A stretch of 14,696 bases of DNA from Caryophanales bacterium UBA1231 (GTDB lineage Bacteria; Bacillota_I; Bacilli_A; ML615J-28; CAG-313): positions 1 to 14,696 of the forward strand of contig DBWT01000036.1 of assembly GCA_002309035.1 (NCBI GenBank), read 5' to 3'. The notes beneath the pieces are model-generated. The model searched no databases. It had not been told where the DNA came from and was given only the letters and a program-made list of their open reading frames with translations. Made by a program: the position numbers and the translations under genes. Shown here one piece after another: positions 6,796 to 13,881 of this stretch. Position 1 is the stretch's first letter, and every line of letters starts with the position of its first letter.

Positions 6796-7254
6796 ATGGA
6801 AAAAATTAATCGTCATAACATGAGAATTACAATTGTTAGAGGGTTAGTATCTATTGATTTACAAAAACTTAGTGATTTAGAAGACTCTGAATTAAAAGAT
6901 ATTTTGTTATATGCATTTGATCCAGAAAATGCTGATGAAGAATTATATTTAAATTATAAAGATTCATTTGATGAAATGATTGTTGTTCTTAAAGATTTAC
7001 TTAAGAATTTGCCTTCAATTGATGAAGTGATTATTGCCAAACTTGAAGGGTATCGTCTTGAACGTTTGAATTATACTGATAGAGCTATTATTCGTTTGGC
7101 AACTTATGAGTATTTATATAAAGATACACCTAAGAATATTATTATTGATGAAGCTATTTTAATTACTAAAGAATATAGTAATTTAGATGATGGCCTTCAA
7201 TCTAAATTTAATAATCGTTTGTTGGACAACATTTGTAAAGGAAAAGAACAATGA
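6796..7254 (+). CDS. nusB: Transcription antitermination factor NusB
   Basis: A 152-residue all-helical RNA-binding protein. In characterised bacteria it pairs with NusE (ribosomal protein S10), binds boxA and keeps RNA polymerase elongating on rRNA operons. Seen: basic N-terminal helix (NRHNMRITIVRGLVSIDL) and the most conserved block, RLNYTDRAIIRLATYEYLY (90-108), matching the family's 'dRaiLRlAvyEl'. IIIDEAILITKEYSN (about 115-129) matches 'vaInEaveLAK', and SKFNNRLLDNI matches 'kFVNgvLd.i'. The family glycine in the last motif is replaced by Arg. GGGAGG lies 5 nt before ATG, 12 nt after the preceding stop. Its TGA stop overlaps the ATG of xseA (ATGA), implying translational coupling. NusB next to xseA is typical for Firmicutes. 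Confidence 0.9.
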   Translation: MEKINRHNMRITIVRGLVSIDLQKLSDLEDSELKDILLYAFDPENADEELYLNYKDSFDEMIVVLKDLLKNLPSIDEVIIAKLEGYRLERLNYTDRAIIRLATYEYLYKDTPKNIIIDEAILITKEYSNLDDGLQSKFNNRLLDNICKGKEQ

Positions 7255-8606
7255 ATTATATAAGTGAATTAGAACAGGCAAAGTTTTTGTCTGTTTCTGC
7301 TTTAAATAGATACTTAGCTTATCGTTTTGAACATGATGATAATTTAAATAATGTTTATCTTGAAGGTGAAATATCTAATTTTAAGTACTCTGGAGGCAAT
7401 CTTTACTTTTCTTTAAAAGATCAAGATAGTGAAATATCAGCTATTATGTTTCAAAGTAATGCTCGTATGCTCAATTTTGAACCACAAGATGGAATGTTCG
7501 TTCAAGTTGTGGGACGTGTTGGTGTCTATCAAAAAAGAGGAACTTACTCAATTACCATCAGAATGATGATTCAAAAAGGTGTCGGTATTTTATATCAACA
7601 GTTTTTAGATTTAAAGAAGAAATTAGAAGAAGAAGGATTGTTTTTAACCGAACATAAAAAGAAATTACCAATTTATCCTAAAACTATTGGTATTATTACC
7701 TCTAAAACTGGTGAAGCAATCAATGATTTAACTTCAACCTTAAATCGACGCTTTCCACTTGTGAAAATTGTATTATATCCAGCTTTGGTTCAAGGTCTTG
7801 ATGCACCTAAAGATCTAATTCGTGCATTAAATTTAGCTTATCAAAACAAAGAATTGGATTTAATAATTATTGGTAGAGGTGGAGGAAGCTTTGAGGATTT
7901 AGCTTGCTTCAATGATGAAGCTTTAGCAAGAAAACTCTTTTTATCTCCTGTACCTACTATTTCTGCGGTAGGGCATGAAGGTGATTATACAATTGTTGAT
8001 TTTGTAGCTTCTAAACGTGCTGCAACCCCAACTTTAGCTGCGGCTATTGCTGTTAGAGATAAACAAGAAATCATCCAAGATATCAATCATTTAAGTCAAA
8101 ATTTAAAATCGATTTTTAGAACTTATCTAATTCATTTAGAAAAACAATTAAATAAGAACAAAGATTCTTATGTTTTATCGCACTTTAATGAATACTTAAT
8201 GCGTTTTGAAAATAGACTTAAGGTTAACGTTAATCGTTTAAAACAATTTTCACCAGCAATGGTTATTAAAAATCAACAAGATTTATTGGTTAATTATAAA
8301 AATCGTTTGATACAAAGTATGAATCATTTCTTAAATCAAGAACAAATGAACTTAACATACTTAAAATCACAAATGGCAAATAATTATAATAATTTATACA
8401 ATGCTAACTTAAATAAATATGATCAATTGTATCAAAAATTATCATTATTAAATCCCCTTTGCTTAATGGATAAAGGTTATGCTATTACTTACCAAAATAG
8501 TCGTGTAATTTCTTCTATTCACGATTTAAATCAAGATGACGAACTTATTGTTCGTTATAAAGATGGCAAAATAAAAACAAAAATTATTGATATTAGTGAG
8601 GAATAA
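7251..8606 (+). CDS. xseA: Exodeoxyribonuclease VII large subunit
   Basis: The catalytic subunit (451 residues) of ExoVII, a metal-independent single-strand nuclease that, with several XseB copies, cuts ssDNA from both ends into oligonucleotides in repair. Seen: an N-terminal OB-fold (about 33-108, NNVYLEGEISNFKYSGGNLY) and the catalytic core TSKTGEAINDL (Asp159). Then come GRGGGSFEDLACFNDE (Arg209) and SAVGHEGDYTIVDFVASKR (His242, Asp245), equal to the conserved D, R, H and D of the E. coli enzyme. Residues 270-420 form the long, Asn/Lys/Gln-rich coiled-coil region that carries XseB, followed by the C-terminal segment ending near GKIKTKIIDISEE. Length is normal. The start ATG overlaps the nusB stop by 4 nt; AAAGGAAAAG upstream may help initiation. 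xseB follows after a single base. Confidence 0.97.
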   Translation: MNYISELEQAKFLSVSALNRYLAYRFEHDDNLNNVYLEGEISNFKYSGGNLYFSLKDQDSEISAIMFQSNARMLNFEPQDGMFVQVVGRVGVYQKRGTYSITIRMMIQKGVGILYQQFLDLKKKLEEEGLFLTEHKKKLPIYPKTIGIITSKTGEAINDLTSTLNRRFPLVKIVLYPALVQGLDAPKDLIRALNLAYQNKELDLIIIGRGGGSFEDLACFNDEALARKLFLSPVPTISAVGHEGDYTIVDFVASKRAATPTLAAAIAVRDKQEIIQDINHLSQNLKSIFRTYLIHLEKQLNKNKDSYVLSHFNEYLMRFENRLKVNVNRLKQFSPAMVIKNQQDLLVNYKNRLIQSMNHFLNQEQMNLTYLKSQMANNYNNLYNANLNKYDQLYQKLSLLNPLCLMDKGYAITYQNSRVISSIHDLNQDDELIVRYKDGKIKTKIIDISEE

Positions 8607-8607
8607 T

Positions 8608-8790
8608 ATGGAAAACAAAAGTTTTGAAGAATTAATGAATGAATTAGAAGAAATCGTTTCAAGTCTTGAAAAAGGAAACTTGAGTTTAGACGAATCTGTA
8701 AAAAAATATCAAATGGGTATTGAAATTGCCAATTTACTATCAAAAAAATTAGAGGAAGCTAAATTAGTCATCGAAGTAAAAGAAAACTAA
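8608..8790 (+). CDS. xseB: Exodeoxyribonuclease VII small subunit
   Basis: A 60-residue two-helix protein that wraps on the coiled coil of XseA and is needed for a stable, regulated ExoVII complex. Seen: the family core SFEELMNELEEIVSSLEKGN followed by LSLDESVKKYQMGIEIANL, then LSKKLEEAKLVIEV. Length is slightly below the usual 65-80. The frame is open further upstream (ATG at 8587). ATG 8608 is preferred because GTGAGGA ends 5 nt before it and the protein then starts MENKSFEEL, as relatives do. One base separates it from the xseA stop, so the subunits are translated in a coupled way. In many Firmicutes ispA follows; here dxs comes next after 19 nt. Confidence 0.95.
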   Translation: MENKSFEELMNELEEIVSSLEKGNLSLDESVKKYQMGIEIANLLSKKLEEAKLVIEVKEN

Positions 8791-8809
8791 CTTTTAGCGA
8801 ATATCTTTT

Positions 8810-10558
8810 ATGAAACTAAAAAAAGAAAAAATTAAAAGTTTAGAAAATCAGGCACAAGAAATAAGAGAAGAAATTATTGAAAGTATCTCTAAATCTGGTG
8901 GGCACCTATCATCTAACTTAGGTATGGTTGAACTAACAATCATGATTCATGAAGTCTTTGATCTACCGAATGATACTTTAATACTTGATGTTTCACATCA
9001 GTGCTATGCTCATAAACTATTAAGTGGAAGAAAACTTGATGATTTAGGACATTTAGATAAGATTAGTGGATTTATGAACCCTAATGAGTCAGCATATGAT
9101 GCTTATTCATTAGGACATTCTTCAACATCCATTTCTCTTGCGGTTGGAGAAGCAATCAAATGTCAAAAGCAAGGTATTCAAAAGAATATTATTGCTGTCA
9201 TAGGCGATGCTTCTTTAAACAATGGTTTAGCTCTTGATGCTCTTAATTTTCTTAACGAACATAAAGATTTAAAAGTTATTGTTATTGTCAATGATAATAA
9301 TATGAGTATTTCACCAACTGCCGGAGGAATTACTAAATCATTAAACAGTGTGCGTGCTTCACGAAAAAAAGCTCTAATCTATCGGATTACACCAAGATTT
9401 ATGCATCCTGTTTGGAACTGGTTTAAGAGAGTTATCAAAGGAATCTTTTACAAAAAGAACTTTTTTGATGCATACGATATTAAACATTTCGTTGGTATTG
9501 ATGGTCATGATTTTAAAGAACTCAATAAATATTTGACTTTTGCTAAAAACTATAATGAGTCAGTTATTCTTCATATAAATACCATTAAAGGTAAAGGTTA
9601 CAAATATGCAGAAAATGATGAAATTGGTATTTGGCATGGTGTTGGTCCTTTTGATATTGAGACTGGTGAATTCTTAACTAAAGAAGAAACAGTTGGTGAA
9701 GCAATATCAAATGAACTAATTAAAATCAATGATGAATTTCATAATATTAAAGTCATTACAGCCGCAATGTCACTTGGTAATGGTATAAACTCTTTTAAAG
9801 AAAAGTATCCAGATGATTTTATCGATGTTGGTATTGGTGAAGAAAATGCTTGTGTGATGGCTGCAGGAATGGCATCGCAGGACATTATTCCTATTGTTTT
9901 CATATACTCGACTTTCCTTCAAAGAGCATATGATGAAATATTAAGTGAAATTGCAAGATGTAATAAAAAAGTAATTTTCATGATTGATCGAGCAGGAATC
10001 GTTTCATATGATGGTGACCATCATCAAGGAATCTTTGATGTTTCATTTTTATCACCACTTCCAAATATGACAATTCTTGCGCCTGCATCAATCGAAGAAG
10101 CTACAGCATTACTTAGATATGCATTAACAATTGATGGACCGGTTGCGATAAGATATTCTAAACAGCTTCCACATCAAGAAAATTATGAGTTTACCCCAAG
10201 ATGGCAAGAAATCTATCCAATAAATGATACCAATATTATTACATATAACTATGGTGTTTTTGAATGTAAAGAATCATTTAAAAATATGAATGTTGGATTA
10301 ATTAATGCATCTATAATTAAACCGATAGATGTTGATTTAATAAAAAGCTTAGAAAATAAAAAAATGATCATTTATGAAGAAGTAAATGACCAAGGAGGAT
10401 TATTTGATTTAATTAATCACTATATTAAACTTAATGGTATAAACATTGACTTAGAGCAAGTAGCAATCGTTAATACTTATTTAGAGTCAGGTAGTAGTGA
10501 AGAATTAAAGAAAAAATATCATCTAAATATAGATGAATTAAAACGTAAAATAAAGTAG
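8810..10558 (+). CDS. dxs: 1-deoxy-D-xylulose-5-phosphate synthase (compact form)
   Basis: A thiamine-diphosphate enzyme that joins pyruvate and glyceraldehyde-3-phosphate, the first step of the non-mevalonate isoprenoid pathway. It has 582 residues against the usual 620-640. Seen: SGGHLSSNLGMVEL (29-42), DVSHQCYAHKLLSGR (60-74), LGHSSTS (101-107), and the cofactor motif GDAS (132-135) with NDNNMS (161-166). IWHGVGPFD (274-282), GIGEENA (catalytic Glu344), IYSTFLQRAYD (365-375), DRAGIV (Arg394) and HHQG (His405) follow. Missing length is mainly in the linker after residue 180 and at the C-terminus. Deviations: the common 'RYPRG' substrate-side motif reads RYSKQ (448-452), and 'EQH' reads EEN. 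Overall it is clearly DXS rather than transketolase. No ribosome binding site precedes ATG 8810, and an in-frame stop at 8795 excludes a longer protein with a usual start codon; coupling to xseB is likely. Confidence 0.9.
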   Translation: MKLKKEKIKSLENQAQEIREEIIESISKSGGHLSSNLGMVELTIMIHEVFDLPNDTLILDVSHQCYAHKLLSGRKLDDLGHLDKISGFMNPNESAYDAYSLGHSSTSISLAVGEAIKCQKQGIQKNIIAVIGDASLNNGLALDALNFLNEHKDLKVIVIVNDNNMSISPTAGGITKSLNSVRASRKKALIYRITPRFMHPVWNWFKRVIKGIFYKKNFFDAYDIKHFVGIDGHDFKELNKYLTFAKNYNESVILHINTIKGKGYKYAENDEIGIWHGVGPFDIETGEFLTKEETVGEAISNELIKINDEFHNIKVITAAMSLGNGINSFKEKYPDDFIDVGIGEENACVMAAGMASQDIIPIVFIYSTFLQRAYDEILSEIARCNKKVIFMIDRAGIVSYDGDHHQGIFDVSFLSPLPNMTILAPASIEEATALLRYALTIDGPVAIRYSKQLPHQENYEFTPRWQEIYPINDTNIITYNYGVFECKESFKNMNVGLINASIIKPIDVDLIKSLENKKMIIYEEVNDQGGLFDLINHYIKLNGINIDLEQVAIVNTYLESGSSEELKKKYHLNIDELKRKIK

Positions 10559-10562
10559 GTGA
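10557..10562 (+). promoter_or_regulatory. recN ribosome binding site
   Basis: AGGTGA overlaps the dxs stop codon and lies 5 nt before ATG 10568. It shows that the in-frame GTG at 10559 is part of the ribosome site and not the start. Confidence 0.75.
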
Positions 10563-10567
10563 AGAAT

Positions 10568-12244
10568 ATGCTTCAGCAATTAACTGTCAATAATTTTGCC
10601 ATTATTGATAACATTTCCATTGAATTTGAAAATCATCTTAATGTTCTAACAGGTGAAACAGGTGCTGGTAAATCATTGATTATCGACGCAATAGGATTAT
10701 TACTTGGTGAACGTGCATCAAGCCAAATGATTAGAACAGGTGAAGAAAAAGCTTCAGTTGAAGGTGTTTTCATTGATTATTGTTCTGATATCGATGTTTT
10801 ACTTGATGAATTTGGAATCGATAAGATGGATTATCTATTAATTAGAAGAGATATCTATAAAAATGGCAAAAGCATTTCAAGAATTAATGGATATATTGTA
10901 TCCCTTAATCAATTAGTTTCAATTACAAATTTATTGGCAGATATTCATACACAATTAGATACTAAAAAACTTTTTGATTTACGTAATTATGTTGATTTTA
11001 TCGATAACGATGAAATTAGACAACAATTGTTGAATTATAATAATTTAAAAAGTGTTTATTTAAAACACTTAAAAGAATATAATCGTTTATTAAAAGAGTA
11101 TAAAGATGGCCAAGATAATCTTGATTTTTATCAATATCGTTTAAATGAACTAAAAGCTCTTAATTTAAATGTTGATGAATTAAATAATCTAGAAGAAGAA
11201 TTAAATATGCTCAATAACTTTGAAGCAATTAATTCTAATTTATGTGATGTATTAGCATCTTTTAAAAATCAAAGTATCTTAAATGCTTTATATAGTATTA
11301 AACAAGATTTATTAAAACTTGCTAAATACCACGAATCTTATAATGATTTAGCAAAAATAGTTGATAGTGCATACTATGATTTAGAAGATGTTGAACAAAC
11401 AGTAGCTCAAAATCGTTCACATCTAGAGTTCGATGAACAAAGATTAAACTATATCAATGAACGTATTATGGCTATTAAAGATGTTGAAAGAAAATATCGT
11501 ATGAACATCGAGGAATTAGTAAACTATCAACAAAGTTTGAGTGAATTAGTTAATAATTTTGATCAAAGTGAGTTTTTGATTGAAGAAGAAAAGAAACAAG
11601 TTTTATTTTCTTTCAAAGACTTAATTGATCAATCGAAGTTAATTAGTGATTTACGTATCAATCAAAGTAATATTTTAATTCAAAACATCAATGCAACTTT
11701 GAAAGATTTATGTTTAGATAAAGTTACACTCAAAATAGTTGTTAATCAAAACTTACCTAAAGATGAATTTGATTCAACAGTCTTCAAAGAAAATGGAATC
11801 GATAATGTTGATTTTTTAATTTCGTTTAATGTTGGTGAAGATTTAAAACCTTTATCAAAAGTAGCATCGGGTGGTGAAATGTCACGTATTATGCTTGCAC
11901 TTAAAACCCATATGCTTCAAAATATGCATTTATCAACAATTATTTTTGATGAAATTGATTCAGGTATTAGTGGTGAAGTTGCATTGGCTGTCGCAAGAAA
12001 GATGAAAGAGATTAGTGAATCAACACAGGTTTTAGCAATTACTCATTTACCAATTGTTGCGGCTGCGGCTGATCAGCATTTATTTGTCAGCAAAACTGTA
12101 AAAGATCAAAAGACTTTCACTTTAGTTAAAAAACTATCAGAAGAAGAACGCATTTTAACATTAGGTGAAATGATTTCTTCAGCAAATAATGATTTAACAT
12201 CACAATTAGTCGCTGAAAATATGATTAAAAATTTCCAAAAATAA
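10568..12244 (+). CDS. recN: DNA repair protein RecN
   Basis: A 558-residue SMC-like ATPase that gathers at DNA double-strand breaks and helps recombination. The N-terminus MLQQLTVNNFAIIDNI matches RecN proteins exactly in style. Walker A is GETGAGKS (29-36). A long helical middle (about 155-350, rich in L, N, E and K) forms the antiparallel coiled coil. The C-terminal ATPase half has the ABC signature VASGGEMSR, Walker B TIIFDEIDSGISG, and AITHLPIVAAAADQH with the switch His. Length is normal. Start ATG 10568 is chosen over the in-frame GTG 10559, since AGGTGA lies 5 nt upstream of it. It begins 9 nt after dxs and closes the operon at a hairpin. In other Firmicutes a TlyA-type methylase gene and argR usually stand between dxs and recN; both are absent here. 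Confidence 0.97.
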   Translation: MLQQLTVNNFAIIDNISIEFENHLNVLTGETGAGKSLIIDAIGLLLGERASSQMIRTGEEKASVEGVFIDYCSDIDVLLDEFGIDKMDYLLIRRDIYKNGKSISRINGYIVSLNQLVSITNLLADIHTQLDTKKLFDLRNYVDFIDNDEIRQQLLNYNNLKSVYLKHLKEYNRLLKEYKDGQDNLDFYQYRLNELKALNLNVDELNNLEEELNMLNNFEAINSNLCDVLASFKNQSILNALYSIKQDLLKLAKYHESYNDLAKIVDSAYYDLEDVEQTVAQNRSHLEFDEQRLNYINERIMAIKDVERKYRMNIEELVNYQQSLSELVNNFDQSEFLIEEEKKQVLFSFKDLIDQSKLISDLRINQSNILIQNINATLKDLCLDKVTLKIVVNQNLPKDEFDSTVFKENGIDNVDFLISFNVGEDLKPLSKVASGGEMSRIMLALKTHMLQNMHLSTIIFDEIDSGISGEVALAVARKMKEISESTQVLAITHLPIVAAAADQHLFVSKTVKDQKTFTLVKKLSEEERILTLGEMISSANNDLTSQLVAENMIKNFQK

Positions 12245-12272
12245 AAAGGGTCAAACTTTTGTTTGATCCTTT
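12245..12272. terminator. Shared terminator between recN and the small membrane-protein gene
   Basis: Twelve-base arms AAAGGGTCAAAC (12245-12256) and GTTTGATCCTTT (12261-12272) with one G-U pair and loop TTTT. Rightward it is followed by TACTTC, only a weak T-tract. Leftward it runs into TTATTTTTGG, a good T-tract. It begins right after the recN stop and includes two bases of the stop codon of the convergent small gene. Likely two-way, stronger for the leftward transcript. Confidence 0.85.
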
Positions 12273-12453
12273 ACTTCATAATATTGATGATTGAAACAAC
12301 AGCAGATGCTACTAATAAACCAACCATACCAACAAGAATTAAAATAACTAGGACTTTACCCCACCATGTTCTTGTAGGAGCTTTTTTGATTACATATTCT
12401 TCATGGTCAGCTACTTGTTTCTTTTCAATGAAGTTTTTATCTTTTCTTTTCAT
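12271..12453 (-). CDS. Small single-span membrane protein, function unknown
   Basis: A 60-residue protein: about 33 charged or polar residues (KRKDKNFIEKK, then HEEYVIKKAPTRTWWGK), followed by one hydrophobic helix (about 34-56, VLVILILVGMVGLLVASAV) and a short tail. The positive stretch before the helix predicts N-terminus in the cytoplasm. I do not recognise it with certainty. The pattern (basic residues, TRTWWGK, then a glycine-containing helix) resembles tiny Gram-positive membrane proteins of unknown function, but I cannot name a family. It is judged real, unlike the overlapping plus-strand frame, because AAGGAG lies 6 nt before its ATG. It also has a near-consensus promoter (12497-12525) and a terminator at its stop codon, so it is a complete single-gene unit. 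Confidence 0.8.
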   Translation of the reverse strand: MKRKDKNFIEKKQVADHEEYVIKKAPTRTWWGKVLVILILVGMVGLLVASAVVSIINIMK

Positions 12454-12496
12454 ATGGTACTCCTTATAAAATATTAATAGTACTTTTTACTCGTAT

Positions 12497-12525
12497 ATTA
12501 TACCATAATTAATTAAAAAAATCAA
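12497..12525 (-). promoter_or_regulatory. Promoter of the small membrane-protein gene
   Basis: Minus strand: TTGATT (12525-12520), 17-nt spacer, TATAAT (12502-12497) in the extended form TATGGTATAAT. Start near 12490, leader about 37 nt. It is the best promoter match in the window, suggesting strong expression of a 60-residue protein. It diverges from the dinB promoter. Confidence 0.8.
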
Positions 12526-12562
12526 AACAAAATACTATTAAAATTAATAAAATCGCTAAACT

Positions 12563-12591
12563 TTGAAAAAAATCATTAAATATGATAAAAT
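12563..12591 (+). promoter_or_regulatory. dinB promoter
   Basis: TTGAAA (12563-12568), a 17-nt spacer and TAAAAT (12586-12591), with the extended form TATGATAAAAT. Start near 12598, about 20 nt before ATG 12618. No sequence resembling the Bacillus-type LexA box (GAAC-N4-GTTC) lies on it, so SOS control is not visible. Confidence 0.75.
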
Positions 12592-12607
12592 ATTTATGAT
12601 TAATAAT

Positions 12608-12612
12608 GGTGA
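12608..12612 (+). promoter_or_regulatory. dinB ribosome binding site
   Basis: GGTGA, 5 nt before ATG 12618. The in-frame ATG at 12606 has no such site and partly overlaps this one, so 12618 is the preferred start. Confidence 0.65.
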
Positions 12613-12617
12613 ATAAT

Positions 12618-13802
12618 ATGGGAAAAATAATTTTTCATATCGATATGAATAGTTTTTTTGTAAGCTGTGAAGTTGCTGTAAATCCTTCACTTTTTCATAA
12701 AGAAGTAGCTGTTGCACCTAACGCATCGCGAAGAAAGAGCATGATTCTTGCTGCATCATACGAAGCAAAAGCCAAAGGAATTAAAACAACAATGTTAATC
12801 AATGAGGCTTTAAGATTATGTCCTAATTTGATTATTGTTGATTCACATTACGACTTATATATCGACTTTTCAAATAAATTTTTTACTTATTTAAAAACAA
12901 TAACTAATCTTGTTGAACCAGCATCAATTGACGAAGGCTTTTTAGATGTCACTGAAGTATGTAAAACAGTAAATCCAATTGATCTTGCTAAACAAATTCA
13001 AAGAACGCTTTGGGAAGAATACCATTTGCCTTGTTCTATTGGGATTGCACCTAATAAATTGCTCGCAAAAATGGCATCAGATATGAAAAAACCAATGGGT
13101 ATTACAGTTTTAAGAAAAAGAGAAGTTGATAAGTTGATGTGGCCTCTTCCAGTTTCTAATTTAATCGGTGTTGGTAAAAAGACAGTACCTGTTTTAAATT
13201 CTTTAGGAATTAAAACAATTGGTGATTTAGCTAATTATCAGAATATGGATTTATTAGAAAGATTTATTGGTAAGAATTCAGCAACTCATTTAATTGAATG
13301 TGCTAAAGGTAATGGTAGTAGTGATGTTGATCCTGATCGATATAGTGAATTTCAATCAATTGGCCATTCAACAACATTTGATACAAATGAACATGATTTA
13401 ATTAAAATCAAATACACTTTGAAATTATTAACTAATGCCGTTTGTGATAGAATGCATCGGGCAAAAGTTAAAGTTCAAACAATTACAGTTCAAATTAAAT
13501 ATCGATATGAACAAGGGTTTTCTAAATCTAAAACGATTATGAATCCAACTAGTGATGAAAATGAAATTTACCGTATCGTCGAAGACTTATTTGATACATT
13601 TGCTGAAGATGAAAATGGAATACGTCTTTTAGGCGTTTCATGTTCTAAATTAGTTAATTGTAGTGATGAAGTAAAACAAATGAGCATTTTTGATGAGTTT
13701 GATAAAGAAGAAAAAGATAATGCGATAAACAATATTATTAGCGATGTTAATAAAATAATTGGTAAAGAAGCTTTACATCGTGGAATTGGTAAGAAATCAT
13801 AA
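12618..13802 (+). CDS. dinB: DNA polymerase IV (Y-family translesion polymerase)
   Basis: A 394-residue error-prone polymerase that copies past damaged bases. Seen: palm start IIFHIDMNSFFVSCE (metal Asp9, with the Phe13-Phe14 pair near the steric gate) and SMILAASYEAKAKGIKTTM in the fingers. The second metal site is EPASIDEGFLDV (Asp and Glu of SxDE). IGIAPNKLLAKMASDMKKP follows, then the helix-hairpin-helix LIGVGKKTVPVLNSLGIKTIGDL. The C-terminal little-finger domain spans about residues 235-350. Near the C-terminus QMSIFDEF contains a QxxIF sliding-clamp binding motif, followed by a charged tail of about 35 residues. All key residues are present and length is normal (350-415). The start is set at ATG 12618 by GGTGA upstream, not at in-frame ATG 12606. 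It is a single-gene unit; no hairpin terminator is visible after its stop. Confidence 0.95.
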   Translation: MGKIIFHIDMNSFFVSCEVAVNPSLFHKEVAVAPNASRRKSMILAASYEAKAKGIKTTMLINEALRLCPNLIIVDSHYDLYIDFSNKFFTYLKTITNLVEPASIDEGFLDVTEVCKTVNPIDLAKQIQRTLWEEYHLPCSIGIAPNKLLAKMASDMKKPMGITVLRKREVDKLMWPLPVSNLIGVGKKTVPVLNSLGIKTIGDLANYQNMDLLERFIGKNSATHLIECAKGNGSSDVDPDRYSEFQSIGHSTTFDTNEHDLIKIKYTLKLLTNAVCDRMHRAKVKVQTITVQIKYRYEQGFSKSKTIMNPTSDENEIYRIVEDLFDTFAEDENGIRLLGVSCSKLVNCSDEVKQMSIFDEFDKEEKDNAINNIISDVNKIIGKEALHRGIGKKS

Positions 13803-13837
13803 TAATTTTCAAAAAAAACTTTATTATTTTATTAGAA

Positions 13838-13848
13838 TATGCTATAAT
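13838..13848 (+). promoter_or_regulatory. Promoter of the SPFH-protein gene (extended -10)
   Basis: TATGCTATAAT, a perfect TATAAT with TG one base upstream. At 17 nt the hexamer is TTTATT, a poor -35, so recognition would rest on the extended -10. Start near 13855, leader about 27 nt. Confidence 0.75.
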
Positions 13849-13881
13849 ATAAGAGAATTTAATATTTAGGAGGAATTAATT

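Noticed and set aside
8555..8743. Minus-strand open frame opposite the xseA/xseB junction
   Set aside because: Overlaps two well-recognised genes on the other strand and has no start signals.
8791..8809. Leader or riboswitch before dxs (e.g. thiamine-responsive)
   Set aside because: Only 19 nt lie between xseB and dxs, too short for a riboswitch, and no THI-box sequence is seen.
10559..10567. GTG 10559 as recN start
   Set aside because: The GTG is part of the AGGTGA ribosome site for ATG 10568, and RecN relatives start at the equivalent of MLQQL.
12263..12469. Plus-strand open frame of 68 codons opposite the small membrane gene
   Set aside because: No ribosome site; starts within the recN terminator hairpin. 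The minus-strand gene has promoter, SD and terminator.
12541..12617. LexA/SOS box before dinB
   Set aside because: No GAAC-N4-GTTC or related palindrome is present; only the short AT-rich dyad over the -10.
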